Positions 51,557-62,634 of a stretch of 64,000 nucleotides of DNA are shown piece after piece. This stretch comes from Diplonema japonicum (lineage: Eukaryota; Euglenozoa; Diplonemea; Diplonemida; Diplonemidae), in NCBI GenBank assembly GCA_964019335.1, contig OZ025663.1, positions 468,001 to 532,000 of the forward strand, written 5' to 3'. Numbering within the stretch: the first letter of the stretch is position 1; every line of letters begins with the position of its first letter. Both the position numbers and the translations under genes were made by a program. The notes below the pieces were generated by a model. The model was not told the DNA's origin. It was given only the letters and a program-made list of their open reading frames with translations, and made no database searches.

Positions 51557-53014
51557 ATGGCACTAGTCGGTAAGCTAAACCTAGAGGGGATCAAGAGAGA
51601 GCTGGAGGCGGTGAGGGCAATGGCACCGGACGATACCCTTCAACTGAGCCCGCCGTCGGACAAGGGTATGCTGCGCGCTTACTACACCAAACCCCCACCG
51701 GCCCCACCGTGCGACGAAGAATCGTCCCCCCAGAAGGGTACACACCTACACATCGACGACATAAAACAAGAGCTCCGCGAGATGCGGCTTAACGACACGA
51801 CCGCCTATACAATCCTCCTATCAGAGTGCAAAGAGAAGGTAGAGACGATCGACACAAGACGCAAAGCAATGGAGGACAAGGTACTAACAGCGTTGAAAGA
51901 GGAAGGAGAAAGGAGCGACGCGGCATACATATCGAACAAAATCGCAGAGCAAAACAAACAAGCAGAACAACGCCGTGTCGGCGGGATGCGCGCAGGCACC
52001 TACGACGCAGAAACCGTGTTTAAAAAGAGCAATGAACTAAACACAGATGTCTGCACGAAGCTTGAATCCATCGAATCCAGTCTACGGCACCTCAGGCAGG
52101 CCGTTCACAACACAAGAACTGAACTATCCAGCGTTCGTGATCGAACCAGGAAGATCGGAGAAAGCGTGTGCGATGGGAGAATGAAGAAAGACATCGTTAT
52201 AAGGGAGCTGAAGCGTCGCATTGATACCGCAGACGGGTCGATTCACATGCTTGAGTTAGAGCTTCCTAGCATGCAGTGCAAGGAAACAAATTTGGAAGAG
52301 GAGATGCACGAGCTGAAAAGCTTGATGTCGCGCCGTAAGGAAGCCGACGACGAGGCTAGAAGGGACCTGCAGATTATTCGATGCAAAAATTCCTCTTTGC
52401 GAACACAAGTTGCGAAGGAAAACATGGAGTCTGACAAGCGGGCGAAGGACCTCGTTATGTGTGTCGGGAACATCCCCGACTTAGAGAGAACAACCACTGC
52501 TGTGATCGACAGTGAAGAGAAAATGAACTCCAGTGCCGGGCTGTACATTGAGGAGTTGAAGAAAAAGCTATGTTTGGAAAGGGATAAATTGAGAATTCTC
52601 AAGACCACCCCCGTTTTGCCGAAGATAGGGAAAGCTACGCGAAATATGCCTTCTTTTCTGTCATGCGCGTTGCAAGGGCTTTCTTTAAGCCCCTCGGATC
52701 GAATCAGTGATGGTTTGTCTTTTGAAACCCTCGAGTCTGCTTTGCCCCCGTCCGCTCCGGTTCCTTTACGAAACGCCCTTAGAACGTATATTGAAAAAGT
52801 AACAAACCTCGTCTTGATGCAGGGGAAGCTGTGCTTGGTGAGGGAAAGGTCTGAGGAGGCTGAGAACGTCGTCGCAGCTTGCGATAAATCTCTTCTACAT
52901 CTTGAGGAGAGCATTGCTGAGAAGCGTGCCGTGAGGGAAGCATTAAAAACACTGTATAATGCAGAGATAGAGAGAGGGGTTGTTTTAGACAGAACTTTGA
53001 GAGCAGTTGAGTGA
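51557..53014 (+). CDS. coiled-coil protein, unknown function
   Basis: Single exon, 485 residues from ATG 51557, which follows a run of A; the longer open frame upstream is homopolymer. After a short N-terminal part with two KREL-type helices (about 8-85), residues about 90-380 and 410-480 are strongly heptad-like and charged with few prolines, so it is a long rod. A break near 345-400 is rich in Ser/Pro. No motor, membrane or zinc motif is present. Such rods are common in flagellar, basal-body and cytoskeletal structures; that is only a suggestion. Confidence 0.75.
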   Translation: MALVGKLNLEGIKRELEAVRAMAPDDTLQLSPPSDKGMLRAYYTKPPPAPPCDEESSPQKGTHLHIDDIKQELREMRLNDTTAYTILLSECKEKVETIDTRRKAMEDKVLTALKEEGERSDAAYISNKIAEQNKQAEQRRVGGMRAGTYDAETVFKKSNELNTDVCTKLESIESSLRHLRQAVHNTRTELSSVRDRTRKIGESVCDGRMKKDIVIRELKRRIDTADGSIHMLELELPSMQCKETNLEEEMHELKSLMSRRKEADDEARRDLQIIRCKNSSLRTQVAKENMESDKRAKDLVMCVGNIPDLERTTTAVIDSEEKMNSSAGLYIEELKKKLCLERDKLRILKTTPVLPKIGKATRNMPSFLSCALQGLSLSPSDRISDGLSFETLESALPPSAPVPLRNALRTYIEKVTNLVLMQGKLCLVRERSEEAENVVAACDKSLLHLEESIAEKRAVREALKTLYNAEIERGVVLDRTLRAVE

Positions 53015-53683
53015 ATTTACATTCATTTTTTTTTTTTTTTTTTTTTTTTTTGTAAAAATTGCAAAAAAAAAAAAAAAAAAAAAAAAAAATACCACGCATC
53101 AACAGGAGGGCCCCCCCACCCCCCCCTTTACCCAACCCACACTAGTCCACACCCCCTCCACCCTTTTTTTTTTTTCTTTTTTCTTTTTTTTTTTGTCTTC
53201 TCTAACCCCATCTTCCACACAATCCTTATCCCCCTTTGACTTCGCTACAACGTCGTGCATTTGTTAAGTCCTGTCTGTCATTTGGTTTTTCTATTTTCTC
53301 TTCTAATACACAGTTCTTCTATTCTTTTATTTTATTTTATTTTTGCTTCTCTTCCACTACTCTTCTTCTTCTTTTTTTTTTCCCCCTCACCTTAGTTTCC
53401 CCCCTCTTCCTCTTCTCCTCCTTTCCCGTTCCTGCTTCAGGTTTACCCTACGAGAAGCCTTCAAATAAAACAAAAAACCTAAGCAAACCGAAAACAAAAG
53501 CAAAAACAAAAAAAAGAAAAGGGGGGAAAGCGAAAGGGGATTTAAGAAAGAGGGGAAGGCGAGAAAACAAAAAAAAAAAAGAAGAAAAAAAGACCGTTTT
53601 TTTTTTTTTTTTTTTCCCTTTTTTTATTTCTTTCTTCAGCATATGAGCTTTGTAGGGAAGTACACTTTGTCGTGAGTGTTATA

Positions 53684-53720
<37 letters not shown>

Positions 53721-53736
53721 GCTTTCCCCCCTGTCT
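53015..53736. other. gene-free homopolymer region
   Basis: T run (53030-53051) followed closely by A run (53065-53089), a pair that could form a hairpin, then C/T- and A-rich blocks. A T tract ends with GTCTATGTCAG at about 53733-53743, which overlaps the first ATG of the next gene. Confidence 0.45.
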
Positions 53737-55056
53737 ATGTCAGTAGAGCTTTCTGAGCCAATGGCATCACCTATTCTGTCGGTTAGAGGCTGCGCTTCTT
53801 TCTTTGCAAGCAGCAGATGGCTGACTGTAGTGCAAGGGCAAGAAGGTCAAGAGATTGAACGGCCGATGCTTGGCTCACTACCGACGTCTGAGGACCTAGA
53901 CGACTTGCTGATGTGCGATGGGAATAGCTCTTCAGTTGGGCGAAGTCCACTGCAGTCCTCAAGCACATGCTACCTATCGCCAAGCAAAGGGTTGCTGAGA
54001 GGGAGCCGCGCATCCTTTGGAGACCTGCTTCCCGACGTGGCAAGCGTCTGCTTATCGAAATCGAAAAGCCTTGAAAACATCCTTGAAATGCTAGACAAAG
54101 CTGAACTCGCTGTATGCAATGACATCCTCCCAGAACTGTCGGTCGAAGGCACCGGCGGGACGTATTTTGTAAACGCAGACTTCAACACACGCATCGGGGT
54201 GTTCAAACCTTCTGATGAAGAAGTATCTCAAGAAGGCAATCCTCGTGGAAACCTTGACATCATGAAATCGTGCATTCCTGTCGGGCAAAGTTGGAAACGA
54301 GAGATCGCTGCGTACCGTCTTGACCACGGACATTTCGCCGGTGTACCCGAGACTATTCAGATTAAAATGCCGAAACAATATTTCCACTCGAAGATCGACA
54401 AAATCGGGAGCTTTCAGAGGTTTGTCCCGTCCGACGCAGAGTCTTGGGATGTCATGCCAGCAGTGCTTCCAACGGAATCGATCCATAGAATTGCAATTTT
54501 AGATATTAGGTTTAACAACTCGGATCGGCATGGAGGGAATGTTCTGGTGTGCAGGGGCGATGGTGTGGCAGTGTCGCATCTAGTTCCCATTGATCATGGC
54601 TGTTGCTTTCCTACAGATTTAACTGAACTTGAATTTGAATGGCTATTGTGGCAGCAGTCGAAGAAACCATTTGGGATGGCTTCTAGGCAGTATATTGCGT
54701 CTCTTAATGGGGAGGAAGATGCTCGAATTTTAGACACGGAACTTGGGATCGATTCCACTGCGGCGAGTTTGGTCCACGCGTCGACATTGTTCCTTCAAAC
54801 AGCGGTCCTTACGTACCAGTTAACGGCTTATGATATCGGGTCTGCAATGCGCAGGCCGAGCATTGGGGAGCCTTCTGCGTTGGAGAGTATTCTTGCAGAC
54901 TCGCGTGTTTCTCTCGACCAGGGGGGCGACATCGATTTTTCCGTGTTGGCCGCGGAGCTCCGTGATTTGTGTTGCAAGATTTCCCGTGAGAAGAACAATG
55001 TTGCCCCGGAGAACAGCTGCTATGTTGGGTGCAATGAAAATAATAGGGGGTTTTAA
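53737..55056 (+). CDS. phosphatidylinositol 4-kinase type II-like protein
   Basis: Single exon, 439 residues from ATG 53737; if the AG at 53743 is a splice acceptor the start would be ATG 53761 (431 residues). The kinase core spans about 129-350: nucleotide loop GTGGTYFV (138-145), ATP lysine K157 in RIGVFKP, the block WKREIAAYRLDHGHFAGVPE, DRHGGN (263-268) as catalytic loop and IDHG (285-288) as the metal-binding DFG equivalent. These match plant PI4K-gamma / type II PI4-kinases, so a lipid kinase forming PI4P, or a protein kinase as shown for some plant members, is expected. No N-terminal ubiquitin-like domain is seen; residues 1-120 are Ser-rich. It is the last convincing host gene in the window. 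Confidence 0.87.
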   Translation: MSVELSEPMASPILSVRGCASFFASSRWLTVVQGQEGQEIERPMLGSLPTSEDLDDLLMCDGNSSSVGRSPLQSSSTCYLSPSKGLLRGSRASFGDLLPDVASVCLSKSKSLENILEMLDKAELAVCNDILPELSVEGTGGTYFVNADFNTRIGVFKPSDEEVSQEGNPRGNLDIMKSCIPVGQSWKREIAAYRLDHGHFAGVPETIQIKMPKQYFHSKIDKIGSFQRFVPSDAESWDVMPAVLPTESIHRIAILDIRFNNSDRHGGNVLVCRGDGVAVSHLVPIDHGCCFPTDLTELEFEWLLWQQSKKPFGMASRQYIASLNGEEDARILDTELGIDSTAASLVHASTLFLQTAVLTYQLTAYDIGSAMRRPSIGEPSALESILADSRVSLDQGGDIDFSVLAAELRDLCCKISREKNNVAPENSCYVGCNENNRGF

Positions 55057-55077
55057 CAATGATTCTTTTTTTTTTTT

Positions 55078-55760
55078 TTATTTCACTCTTCAGAAATTAC
55101 TTCACGCACTGGGGGGCCCATTACTTCACGATAAATCTCATTACTTCACGGTGAAATAATGGCCTGTTTTCCGTGAAGTAATAGGGGGTTTGCGGTAAAT
55201 AATATGCCTCTGTAGGCCAATTTTTGCCTCGGTTCGGTTCCCAGTGGGGCTACTTCTTCCTCTCAGTTTGCTATTTCCCCCCAGGTTCAGCTCAATTGGC
55301 CAACTTTTGCCTCGGCTCAGTTCCAAGTTGGACTACTTTTTCCTCCCAATTTGCCCACTTTTGGCTAGGCCTTGTTCCCAGTTTCTGGGGGTAACTCTTC
55401 TGTGGGTAAGGGTAACTTAGTCAGCTTACCCAAGCTCCCCAAAAGACTTCAAAATACCTAAGCAGCAGAAAAAAAGGAGCCAGCGGCCGCGCCAGGTATG
55501 GGAAGGCCTGATTAGAGATGGTGACAGTGGCAATGCCAGCGACAGCGGCAGCTCTTAGTCAACAAAAGGAGGGAAAACAACTTGTATTGTAACCTTTGTA
55601 ACCCCTCTCTTGTTGTACCCCTTGTCACCCTGTTGTGCCCCTCGTGGTGAAGTAATTTCTGAGTGTCGTGAAATAAAACCACTTACCTACCGCCAAGTAA
55701 TGCTTTACCGACCTCGAGGTAACGGTAAAGTCATTACTTGTTGGCAGTAAATAGCTATTT
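55078..55760 (-). repeat. dispersed repeat family A, diverged copy 3
   Basis: Read on the minus strand it starts AAATAGCTATTTACTGCC and contains the landmarks TTGGCGGTAGGTAAG and GGTTTTATTTCAC, paralleling copies at 40052 and 58943. It ends with sequence like GAAGAGTGAAATAA. The recurring word GTTAAATAATG of the other copies is mostly GTGAAGTAATG here. The interior (55200-55620) differs and carries its own repeated blocks on the plus strand (for example GCCTCGGTTCGGTTCC / GCCTCGGCTCAGTTCC). Confidence 0.6.
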
Positions 55761-56160
55761 TTTTTTTCTTCTTTTTCGTTTACACACGTTTTTTTTTTCT
55801 TTTTTTTTTTTTTTTCTTTTCTTTTTTTTAAAGTCTTTAAAAAAAAAAAAAAACAAAAAAAGAAAAAAAAAAAAAAAAAGAAATTAATTTCATAGATCAA
55901 AAAGTGTCTGGAGTTGTCCACAGGAGGTTTCATTTTTTTTTTTGTCTGGAAAAAAAAAAGATGAGACTTTTGTGTCAAGGTGTAGTTTTCGACAGAACAG
56001 GGCAAAAAAAAAAAAAAAAAAAAAAAGCGGGGGAAAAAAACAAAAACAGGAAGAGAAGCCATCCCTCTGTCAAAAAATGTGCACCAAACTATCTGAATCA
56101 GCAAATTGAGACACTTTTAGACATTTCGTGTGGTATACTCCAGATTACTTTAGAAATATG

Positions 56161-56203
<43 letters not shown>

Positions 56204-56637
56204 AAAAAAGTTTTCTTTCTTTTTTTTTTTTTTTTTTTTTTCAAACGTTATTTTTTTTTTCTTTCTTTCTCCTTCCCCCCTTCTTTTTTTTTTTTTTTTT
56301 TTTTAAATATTCCACCGTGTTTTTTTTTTTCTTTTAAATTATTAGAAGGTCTTAGTTAAGTATGGGGAAAAGAAAAAAAAAAAAAAAAAAGGAAAACAAA
56401 AAAGGGTTTTGCGAAGGTTTATTTCCCTCTTTCACCTGACGCCTGAAACTGCCATGCGGAAGATAATTTTCACTTCTACGGGACCACGCCGGCTACCACT
56501 TTGGCTGCAAGGTCAAAGCATAAAGCATCACGAGAGTGTTTGTCACATGCTGCGTGTATCTACTGAAATCAAGTTTCGTTTTTTCGGTGCTCCCTCTGCA
56601 GATGTATTTTATGGACTTAGTTTTCAACTCGGGTAAA

Positions 56638-56685
<48 letters not shown>

Positions 56686-57566
56686 AATTCTGTTAGGGTT
56701 TTTATTAACTAAGAACATTTTAGTTTAAAATGCGGTTTTTTTTTGTTTTTTTTTTTTGTTTTTTTTTTTTTTACCAATTGAATAAAGGGGGTTTGAAAAA
56801 AGGGAAAAAGAAAGAAAATAAAAGAAAGAAAAATATTTAAAAAAAAAAAGAAAAGAAAAAAAAAAGAAAAAAAGAAATCTCTATTACTGTAAATCGAAAG
56901 ATTTTCGTCAAGAAGAAGTGCCGAGGAGAAAAAAAAGAAAGAAAAAAAAAAAGAAAAAAGGAAAAAGACGAAAACTATATTGGGGTTCGTTTTACGTCAA
57001 GGAAAAGGCAGATTGCAAAAAAAAGAAAAGAGAAAAAAAAAACTTTTTTGAATGCTGTCGTTCTTTTCCCTTTTTTTTCTTTCTTTTTTCTTTTTTCTTT
57101 TTTTTTTTTTTTTTCTTTGCTGCTGTTGTCCAGTGTTTTTGTTTCAGAAATTTCCTGTTGATGCAAGACGCACGTACGTGCTGCGGCCGTGAAAATCGTG
57201 CGAACGAAAGAAAATAAGAAAGAAAAAGAAAAAAGAAAAACAAAAAAAAAAGAAACAAGTGTTCCAAGCTTCTGGCTTTCCTTGAGAATCAGAATACTGG
57301 TTTAGGGAGGGCAATATGCCCCCCTCTCCTACACACTCTCTTCCCCCTTGTGGCTTCAAAAAAAAAAAAAAACCCTCTTCCAAGATCTTAAATGGCTACC
57401 ACCAATAGGCACCCATTCCGTTCTTAAGGGTAAAGATTTTTTAAAATCTCACTTTTCTTTTTGGTTTGCATTTTTCCTTTTTTTTTTTTTTTTTTTTTTT
57501 GATAGTGTTCACGGCACTCACCAGTTTAAGTCCTTTCGGGTGTGAAGGTTTCTTTTTTTTTTTTTC
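55761..57566. other. gene-free homopolymer region
   Basis: Mostly long T and A runs (for example about 56164-56199 and 56643-56682). Only 56410-56640 is of mixed composition and is open for 75 codons on the plus strand; it shows no recognisable motif and may be a gene or transposon fragment. Confidence 0.5.
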
Positions 57567-57662
57567 TTTTGTTTTAACAATATTATTGTCGAGACTAAAA
57601 ACTAGTTGATGGCAGCGTAATGAGCTATTTTATTAGGTAGGATTCCGTTCGTGCGCACAAAC
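57567..57662 (+). repeat. 95-bp direct repeat B, copy 1
   Basis: TTTTGTTTTAACAATATTAT to GTGCGCACAAAC. About 90 percent like 58102-58196 by eye, same direction, 535 bp apart. Contains AACAATATTATTGT, a short palindrome, and GTGCGCAC. Confidence 0.8.
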
Positions 57663-58101
57663 AAGTGGAGCGCCAAACTAGTTTTTTCTTCTTGGAAGGG
57701 TGAATGGCCGGTGTGAACATTTGGCTTTAAAATACTTTTTTTTTTCTCTTTTGATTCTTGTTCTATATCCCATCCCCTTCCCCCCCCACATCTGTACTTT
57801 TTACTCTACACTTGAGTTTTCTTCCCCACCAGCCTTCCCCCCCCCATTTTTCCGTAAGGACAACAAGCCCTTTTGGACTGTAAAAATTAAAAAAAAAAAA
57901 AAAAAAAAAAGATACATTCTCTGACCAACCCGCAAGGTACCCGAATGCCAGAGATTGGATTCGACGACGCCCCCTTCCCCCCCCCCCCCCCCCCCCTCCT
58001 TCTTTCTTTCTTATTTTCCAGGCATAACCCAAGACCTACTCTCCCTTTTCTTCTTTCACTTGGGACCTAAGTACGAGGAAAAGAGTGTCCCCCCCCCACT
58101 T
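57663..58101. other. spacer between the two copies of repeat B
   Basis: Homopolymer-rich: T run about 57737, C runs about 57780 and 57977-57996, A run about 57889-57910. No gene. If repeat B is a pair of element ends, this is the interior. Confidence 0.4.
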
Positions 58102-58196
58102 TTTTGTTTTAACAATATTATTGTTGAGACTAAAAACTGGTAGATGGCAGTGTGATGAGCTATTTTATTAGGTAGAATACCGCTTGTGCGCACAAA
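58102..58196 (+). repeat. 95-bp direct repeat B, copy 2
   Basis: Counterpart of 57567-57662. After GTGCGCACAAAC both copies continue to CTAG then T runs, but copy 1 has an extra AAGTGGAGCGCCAA. Confidence 0.8.
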
Positions 58197-58942
58197 CTAG
58201 TTTTTTTTTTTTTTTTTTTTTTCACAAATGACCTTTTTCTTATTATTCTTCAAGTAGGGACGTGTTTGCAGGGGAGGGGGGGGTGGGGGAGAGAAAAACT
58301 GAACCATAAGGAGATACACTACTAAGCAAATAAAAAGGGGGGGTTTTTTTTTTCTCACAGTGCTTAACGCAGCTTCAAAAAGCTGGGTTGGACCAAGACT
58401 CGCTGATGCTGGGAGGCCAGCCTACCAGCAACACGGTGTAAGAGATTTTTTCTTTTTTTTTTTCTTTTTTTTTTTTTTGCTGCGCACAGGAAAGGGAAGG
58501 GGAAGGGGGAAATTTTTTTTTTTTATGAGGTTTTTAACGGGAAACGAGGAAAATTGCTGTTCTCTCTCTTTCTTTTTTTTTTTTTTTTTTTTTTCCTTCT
58601 CTCCCCCTCCCCACTACACTTCACCATTTTTCTGTCCACATCTACAAGGGAGGGGAGGGGGAAGGAGGCGGGTTGCTGTCGAATTCCTTCAATTTTTTGG
58701 AGTTAAAAAGTACCCCAGTGAGATTTCCCTCCCTCACTCCCACCGTACTTGCTTTGGGTAGTTTGAGAGCCCCCCCCCCCCCCCCCCCCCCTCCTCCTCT
58801 TCCGCCTCTATTTGCATTTTTTTTTTGATTTCGATTTTTTTTGTTGTTGTCATGGGATTGAAAAGAAATATTTAAAAAAGAATATAAAAACAAAAAGAAG
58901 GAAAAAAAAAGGGGGGAGGGGGAAACATTAAAAAAAAAAAAG
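58197..58942. other. gene-free homopolymer region
   Basis: T, G, C and A runs; a C run at about 58769-58791. A short mixed stretch at 58355-58445 has no recognisable feature. Confidence 0.4.
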
Positions 58943-59022
58943 AAATAGCTATTTATTGCCAACAAATAATGAGTCATTATTTAAACCGAGTTCCCGAAAT
59001 CTTTTGCACGAGGGCCCGCCGG

Positions 59023-59059
<37 letters not shown>

Positions 59060-59323
59060 GGTAGCAAGTGTTAAATAATGGCTCATTTGGCGGCAAGTAA
59101 GTCGTTTTATTTCACCCTTAGTCATTTGTCACTCACTCTTCACTGCTGTTTTCCTCACAGGGACAGCTTTTTTGGGGGCTTCCCCTAAGGCAATAAAGGG
59201 TAGCTATTTCGCTGTGAAGTTTTAAAGGGAAGTAAAGCACGTATTCCCACTTTTAAGGACTGGAATGGACTCAGATGGCTAAAAATGGCCAAAAAATATC
59301 CCTCACCCCAAAGAAGTTTTCAA

Positions 59324-59358
<35 letters not shown>

Positions 59359-59500
59359 ATTCTTTTCACAATGAGACCTATTTTCTTTTCACTCCAAAAT
59401 CTCATTATTTAACCAGATAAATTATGGGCAAACAGCGTTAAAATAATGAGCCCCCCCCCCCCCCCCCAGTGAGTGAAGAAAATGACGAAGGGTGAAATAA
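58943..59500 (+). repeat. dispersed repeat family A, copy 2 (MITE-like)
   Basis: Parallel to 40052-40625 from AAATAGCTATTTATTGCC to GACGAAGGGTGAAATAA, including GCACGAGGGCCCGC, GGCGGCAAGTAAGTCGTTTT and both inner inverted repeats (from 59104; ending 59500). It differs by an A run (about 59027-59058), a G run (about 59327-59356) and loss of most 21-bp tandem units. Confidence 0.78.
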
Positions 59501-60843
59501 AAGAAATGAAATTTCAACGTTTCTCTGTTTTCTCTTTTTTTTATTATTTTTTTATTCTACTGGTATAGAAAAAAATGGGGGGGGGACAAGCGGGAAGGTT
59601 GCATAGCGCGATCTGCGTGTGTGCCGAAATTTTTTTCCTTCTTTTTTTTTTCCCCTTCTACAAAAAGAGAAAAAAAAAAAGAAAAATGGGGCGTAAAAAG
59701 AAAAGAATGGGAGAGGGTAAGAAAAAAAAAAAAAAAAAAAAAGAAACGAATGGAATGGAATAAACAAAAGAGAAAAAGAACACACAGACACAAGACTTTG
59801 TGTTCTTATTTTTTTTTATTGTATTCCACCCCCCTTCCCCCCCTCCCTGCTTTATTTTTTTTTTATTCTCTTAGAAACTGGTATCTTCTTTTTTTTTCCT
59901 CTTTTTTTTTCCTCAGTTTGCGGCGTACATGGAAAAAAAGGAAGAGGGGGGACACAGCAGTAAATAGAAAAAGAAAAAAAGGGAAAAAAAAACCAGGGGG
60001 ACCAATTGTTTGGTTTTTTTTTATTATTATGCATAAGGGGAAGAAAAAGACAGGGAAAAACATAAATTAAAAAAAAGACAGTAAAAAAAAAGTGCAACAA
60101 TTGACAGTCTTCTGTTTTTCTTTCCCCCCCTTTTTTTTTCTTTTCTACTCTGCATAAGGTAAAGGCGTATGCCTGGGTGTTTAAGAAGACTTGAGATTTA
60201 CATAACATACAACGCAGAAAAACAAAAAAAAAAAAAAAAAAAGAAATTCTCTTCCTCTTCTCCCTTTTCCCCTTTTTCCTCTTCGGTAGGTTGTTGATTC
60301 TCACGTATCCTCCCCTGAGTGAGTCCAATTTATAGCAGCATAGTGGATAACAGAGGAAGGCAAAGGGGGGTGGACCAAGTGATGGGTCTAACCGTACCTA
60401 CCTAACCTCACAGTTTTAACCTTTTTTTTTTCTTTCTCTTTTGTGTCTTGAAGTTTAAAAGATAGATGGGGGGAAAAAAAAAGTTTTTCTTCTTATTATT
60501 AACCCCTCCCCCCGGACCAGACCAGACACCACCCGTGAGGAGAGGTACCAAATGCTGTTACACAAGCTCTTCTTTTAAAAATAATCACCCCCCCCCCCCC
60601 CCCCCTCCCCCTTGTTTTCTTTTTCTTTTTTTTTTCAAAGTGGGATTTATCTTTTACTGTGATTTTTTTTTTATTTTAAACAAAAGAATCCCCCCCCAAA
60701 AAAAAGATGCCCTAGGGCAAAAAGAAAAAGGGGGAGAAAAACAAATTCAAAATTGCAATGATACCTGTGCGCAAATAGGGTAAAGAAAAAGGGGGGTAAA
60801 AAAAGAAAAAAAGTTTCCAGAGGCTTGGGACTTCTTTTTTTTT
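59501..60843. other. gene-free low-complexity region
   Basis: A/T/G homopolymers with short mixed islands (60140-60200, 60280-60420). No gene, RNA or motif recognised. Confidence 0.45.
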
Positions 60844-60847
60844 TTAA

Positions 60848-62630
60848 CCCATAACACTCCGGGGCCTATCTACATAGGGGTCCCTTTTTTGCTCCTTTTC
60901 ATAATTTGAGGGGGGAAATGGCAGCATTTAACCCCCGTTTGCAGGTAAAACGGGTTTGGACCAGGAAAATTAAAAAAAAGTTCAAAAATTAATAAAAATA
61001 CAAAGGGGGTGAAGAGTTGAATGGCCGTAGGGTGCTCAAAAACGACCATGTCAAAATGGGTTGCGCACGGGGGGGGTGTAAATTGAGCATCCTGGGACAA
61101 AAAAGGCAGCATCAGGACCCCTCAGATGTCTCAGACCGAGAGAAGTGCCTATTTGCGGGTGGAATATCGGCCTCGAAATCGTCAAGAGGCCTTTTTGGGG
61201 TGATGGAAGAGTGGTACGAAAAAAGCACTTATTTGGACTGAGGTGTTGGTTTCAGGTGCAGCATTTGTAGATTGTGCGTTTTGTGCATTCTTTCAACCTG
61301 CAGACCCTGGAGGTGCCCCCTTTGAGTGGCTAAGGGTCACGTTTGGTGTTATCTGGGGTATAGGGGGTGTGTGCACCACTAGTTGGATGCCGGGAGTGGT
61401 GTTTTTGCAACGCTGGACCCATCAATTAGGCTCTCTCGAAAGCGCTCTTTAAAAGCAGCCAGGGTTGTGTATCTCTTTGGCATCCCTGAACCATATTTTA
61501 TTTGAAGTGCATGGCAGTTAACTATTGTCTTCTAGGGTCCACCAGAAGAGTCCGCAACACCCAACGAAATGCAAGCCCCTCACAGTTCTTTCACAGGGCT
61601 TCGGCCAGACCCACAGTCAAAAAGTAGCTATCGCAAACTACCGTGTTGTCATTTCCCCGGAAAGGCTCTGTTAACCCCAGCCCCGCTTTTTCCACAACAC
61701 TGAAATCTTCAAGTGCGTGCCCCTCGATTTTGGTGGCGTGGATGTGAAAACGCAAAAGATAACCCGTGCTCGCGCAGTTTAGGCAGTAGATTTTTATGCC
61801 ATATCTTTTACGCTTGAGAGGACAGTAGACCCGCAGCCCCCAATTGCCCCGTGAAGGTACGAGTGTCTCGTCAATGCTTAATTATTTTCCTGGCACTGCT
61901 GCTTTTGCCCACTTGTCACCAATTCTGTCCAGAAACCCTCGTATCTTCACAACACATCACCGTTTGACTCTTCTGTGTGAGTGAAGTGGAGGCTACTTTT
62001 GATTTCCCAGTAGCGTCTCCTGGGCATCGTGTTACTGAAAAGGGGGATTTTCATGGGTCCTATGGACCAATACGACTGCTGATTCTGGGCACGCCGTAAA
62101 CCCATCGCAATGCTCAATCCGAGTAAGCGGTGGAGTCCTGGGTCGAAATTTTATCAATCTCAGCGTCCTTTTGCTTGTTTGTCTCTTCTTGGATGACGTC
62201 TGTGAGCTTCTTATAAAAAAACCGAAAGGAATAACCATTTTGCGTCGTCAGGTTTCTGCGTACCACGGGACAGCTTTTTTTTCTCCCCACTGGCCTATTG
62301 TATGGTCTCTATGGGTACCAACTCCCTTACCCATGAAGGTTAGACCTCGTCCGTAGCTGTTTTGACTTTACCTTTGCGTTTTTTGGGAACAATTTGGGCA
62401 CAGTATGCACACCCGTTATTTTGCGTTTTTAGCCTATCTACTCGGATTTGGGACCCACTTGGTGGGTGGATAACAAGGTAAAGTGACGCAGCGCAGCATT
62501 AATTGCAGTTGAAAATAACTCCTCACTATAGTCGTTCTTGGAGATCCAGGGGTCGTGGGGACGAAAAAGTACTTAGAGAAAAAAACGATTTTTCAAAAAG
62601 ACAAATATTTGCGCCTTGGAGTGTTATGGG
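60848..62630 (-). mobile_element. piggyBac-type DNA transposon, complete ends, dead transposase
   Basis: The element is bounded by 13-bp perfect terminal inverted repeats, CCCATAACACTCC (60848-60860) and GGAGTGTTATGGG (62618-62630), each flanked by the TTAA target duplication (60844-60847, 62631-62634), the hallmark of piggyBac insertion. The length is 1783 bp. A broken transposase lies inside on the minus strand. Confidence 0.9.
61500..62300 (-). pseudogene. piggyBac-type transposase (DDE), frameshifted pseudogene
   Basis: Read on the minus strand in shifting frames. An N-terminal block FRFFYKKLTDVIQEETNKQ (around 62160-62240) matches the start of the piggyBac DDE domain. It is followed in a second frame by YWSIGP and RRRYWEIKSSLHFT (about 61985-62075), then in a third frame by KIRGFLDRIGDKWAKA, LSIDETLVPSRGNW (first catalytic Asp, about 61835-61880), KRYGIKIYCL and VVCDSYF (second Asp, 61619-61641). 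At least two frameshifts and several stops, including one just before LSIDE, prevent translation. C-terminal parts are unclear. The copy is inactive but recent enough to keep both ends. Confidence 0.85.
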
Positions 62631-62634
62631 TTAA

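Noticed and set aside
56409-56636. Possible 75-codon gene
   Set aside because: Mixed composition but no motif, no neighbours and flanked by homopolymers; kept only as a note.
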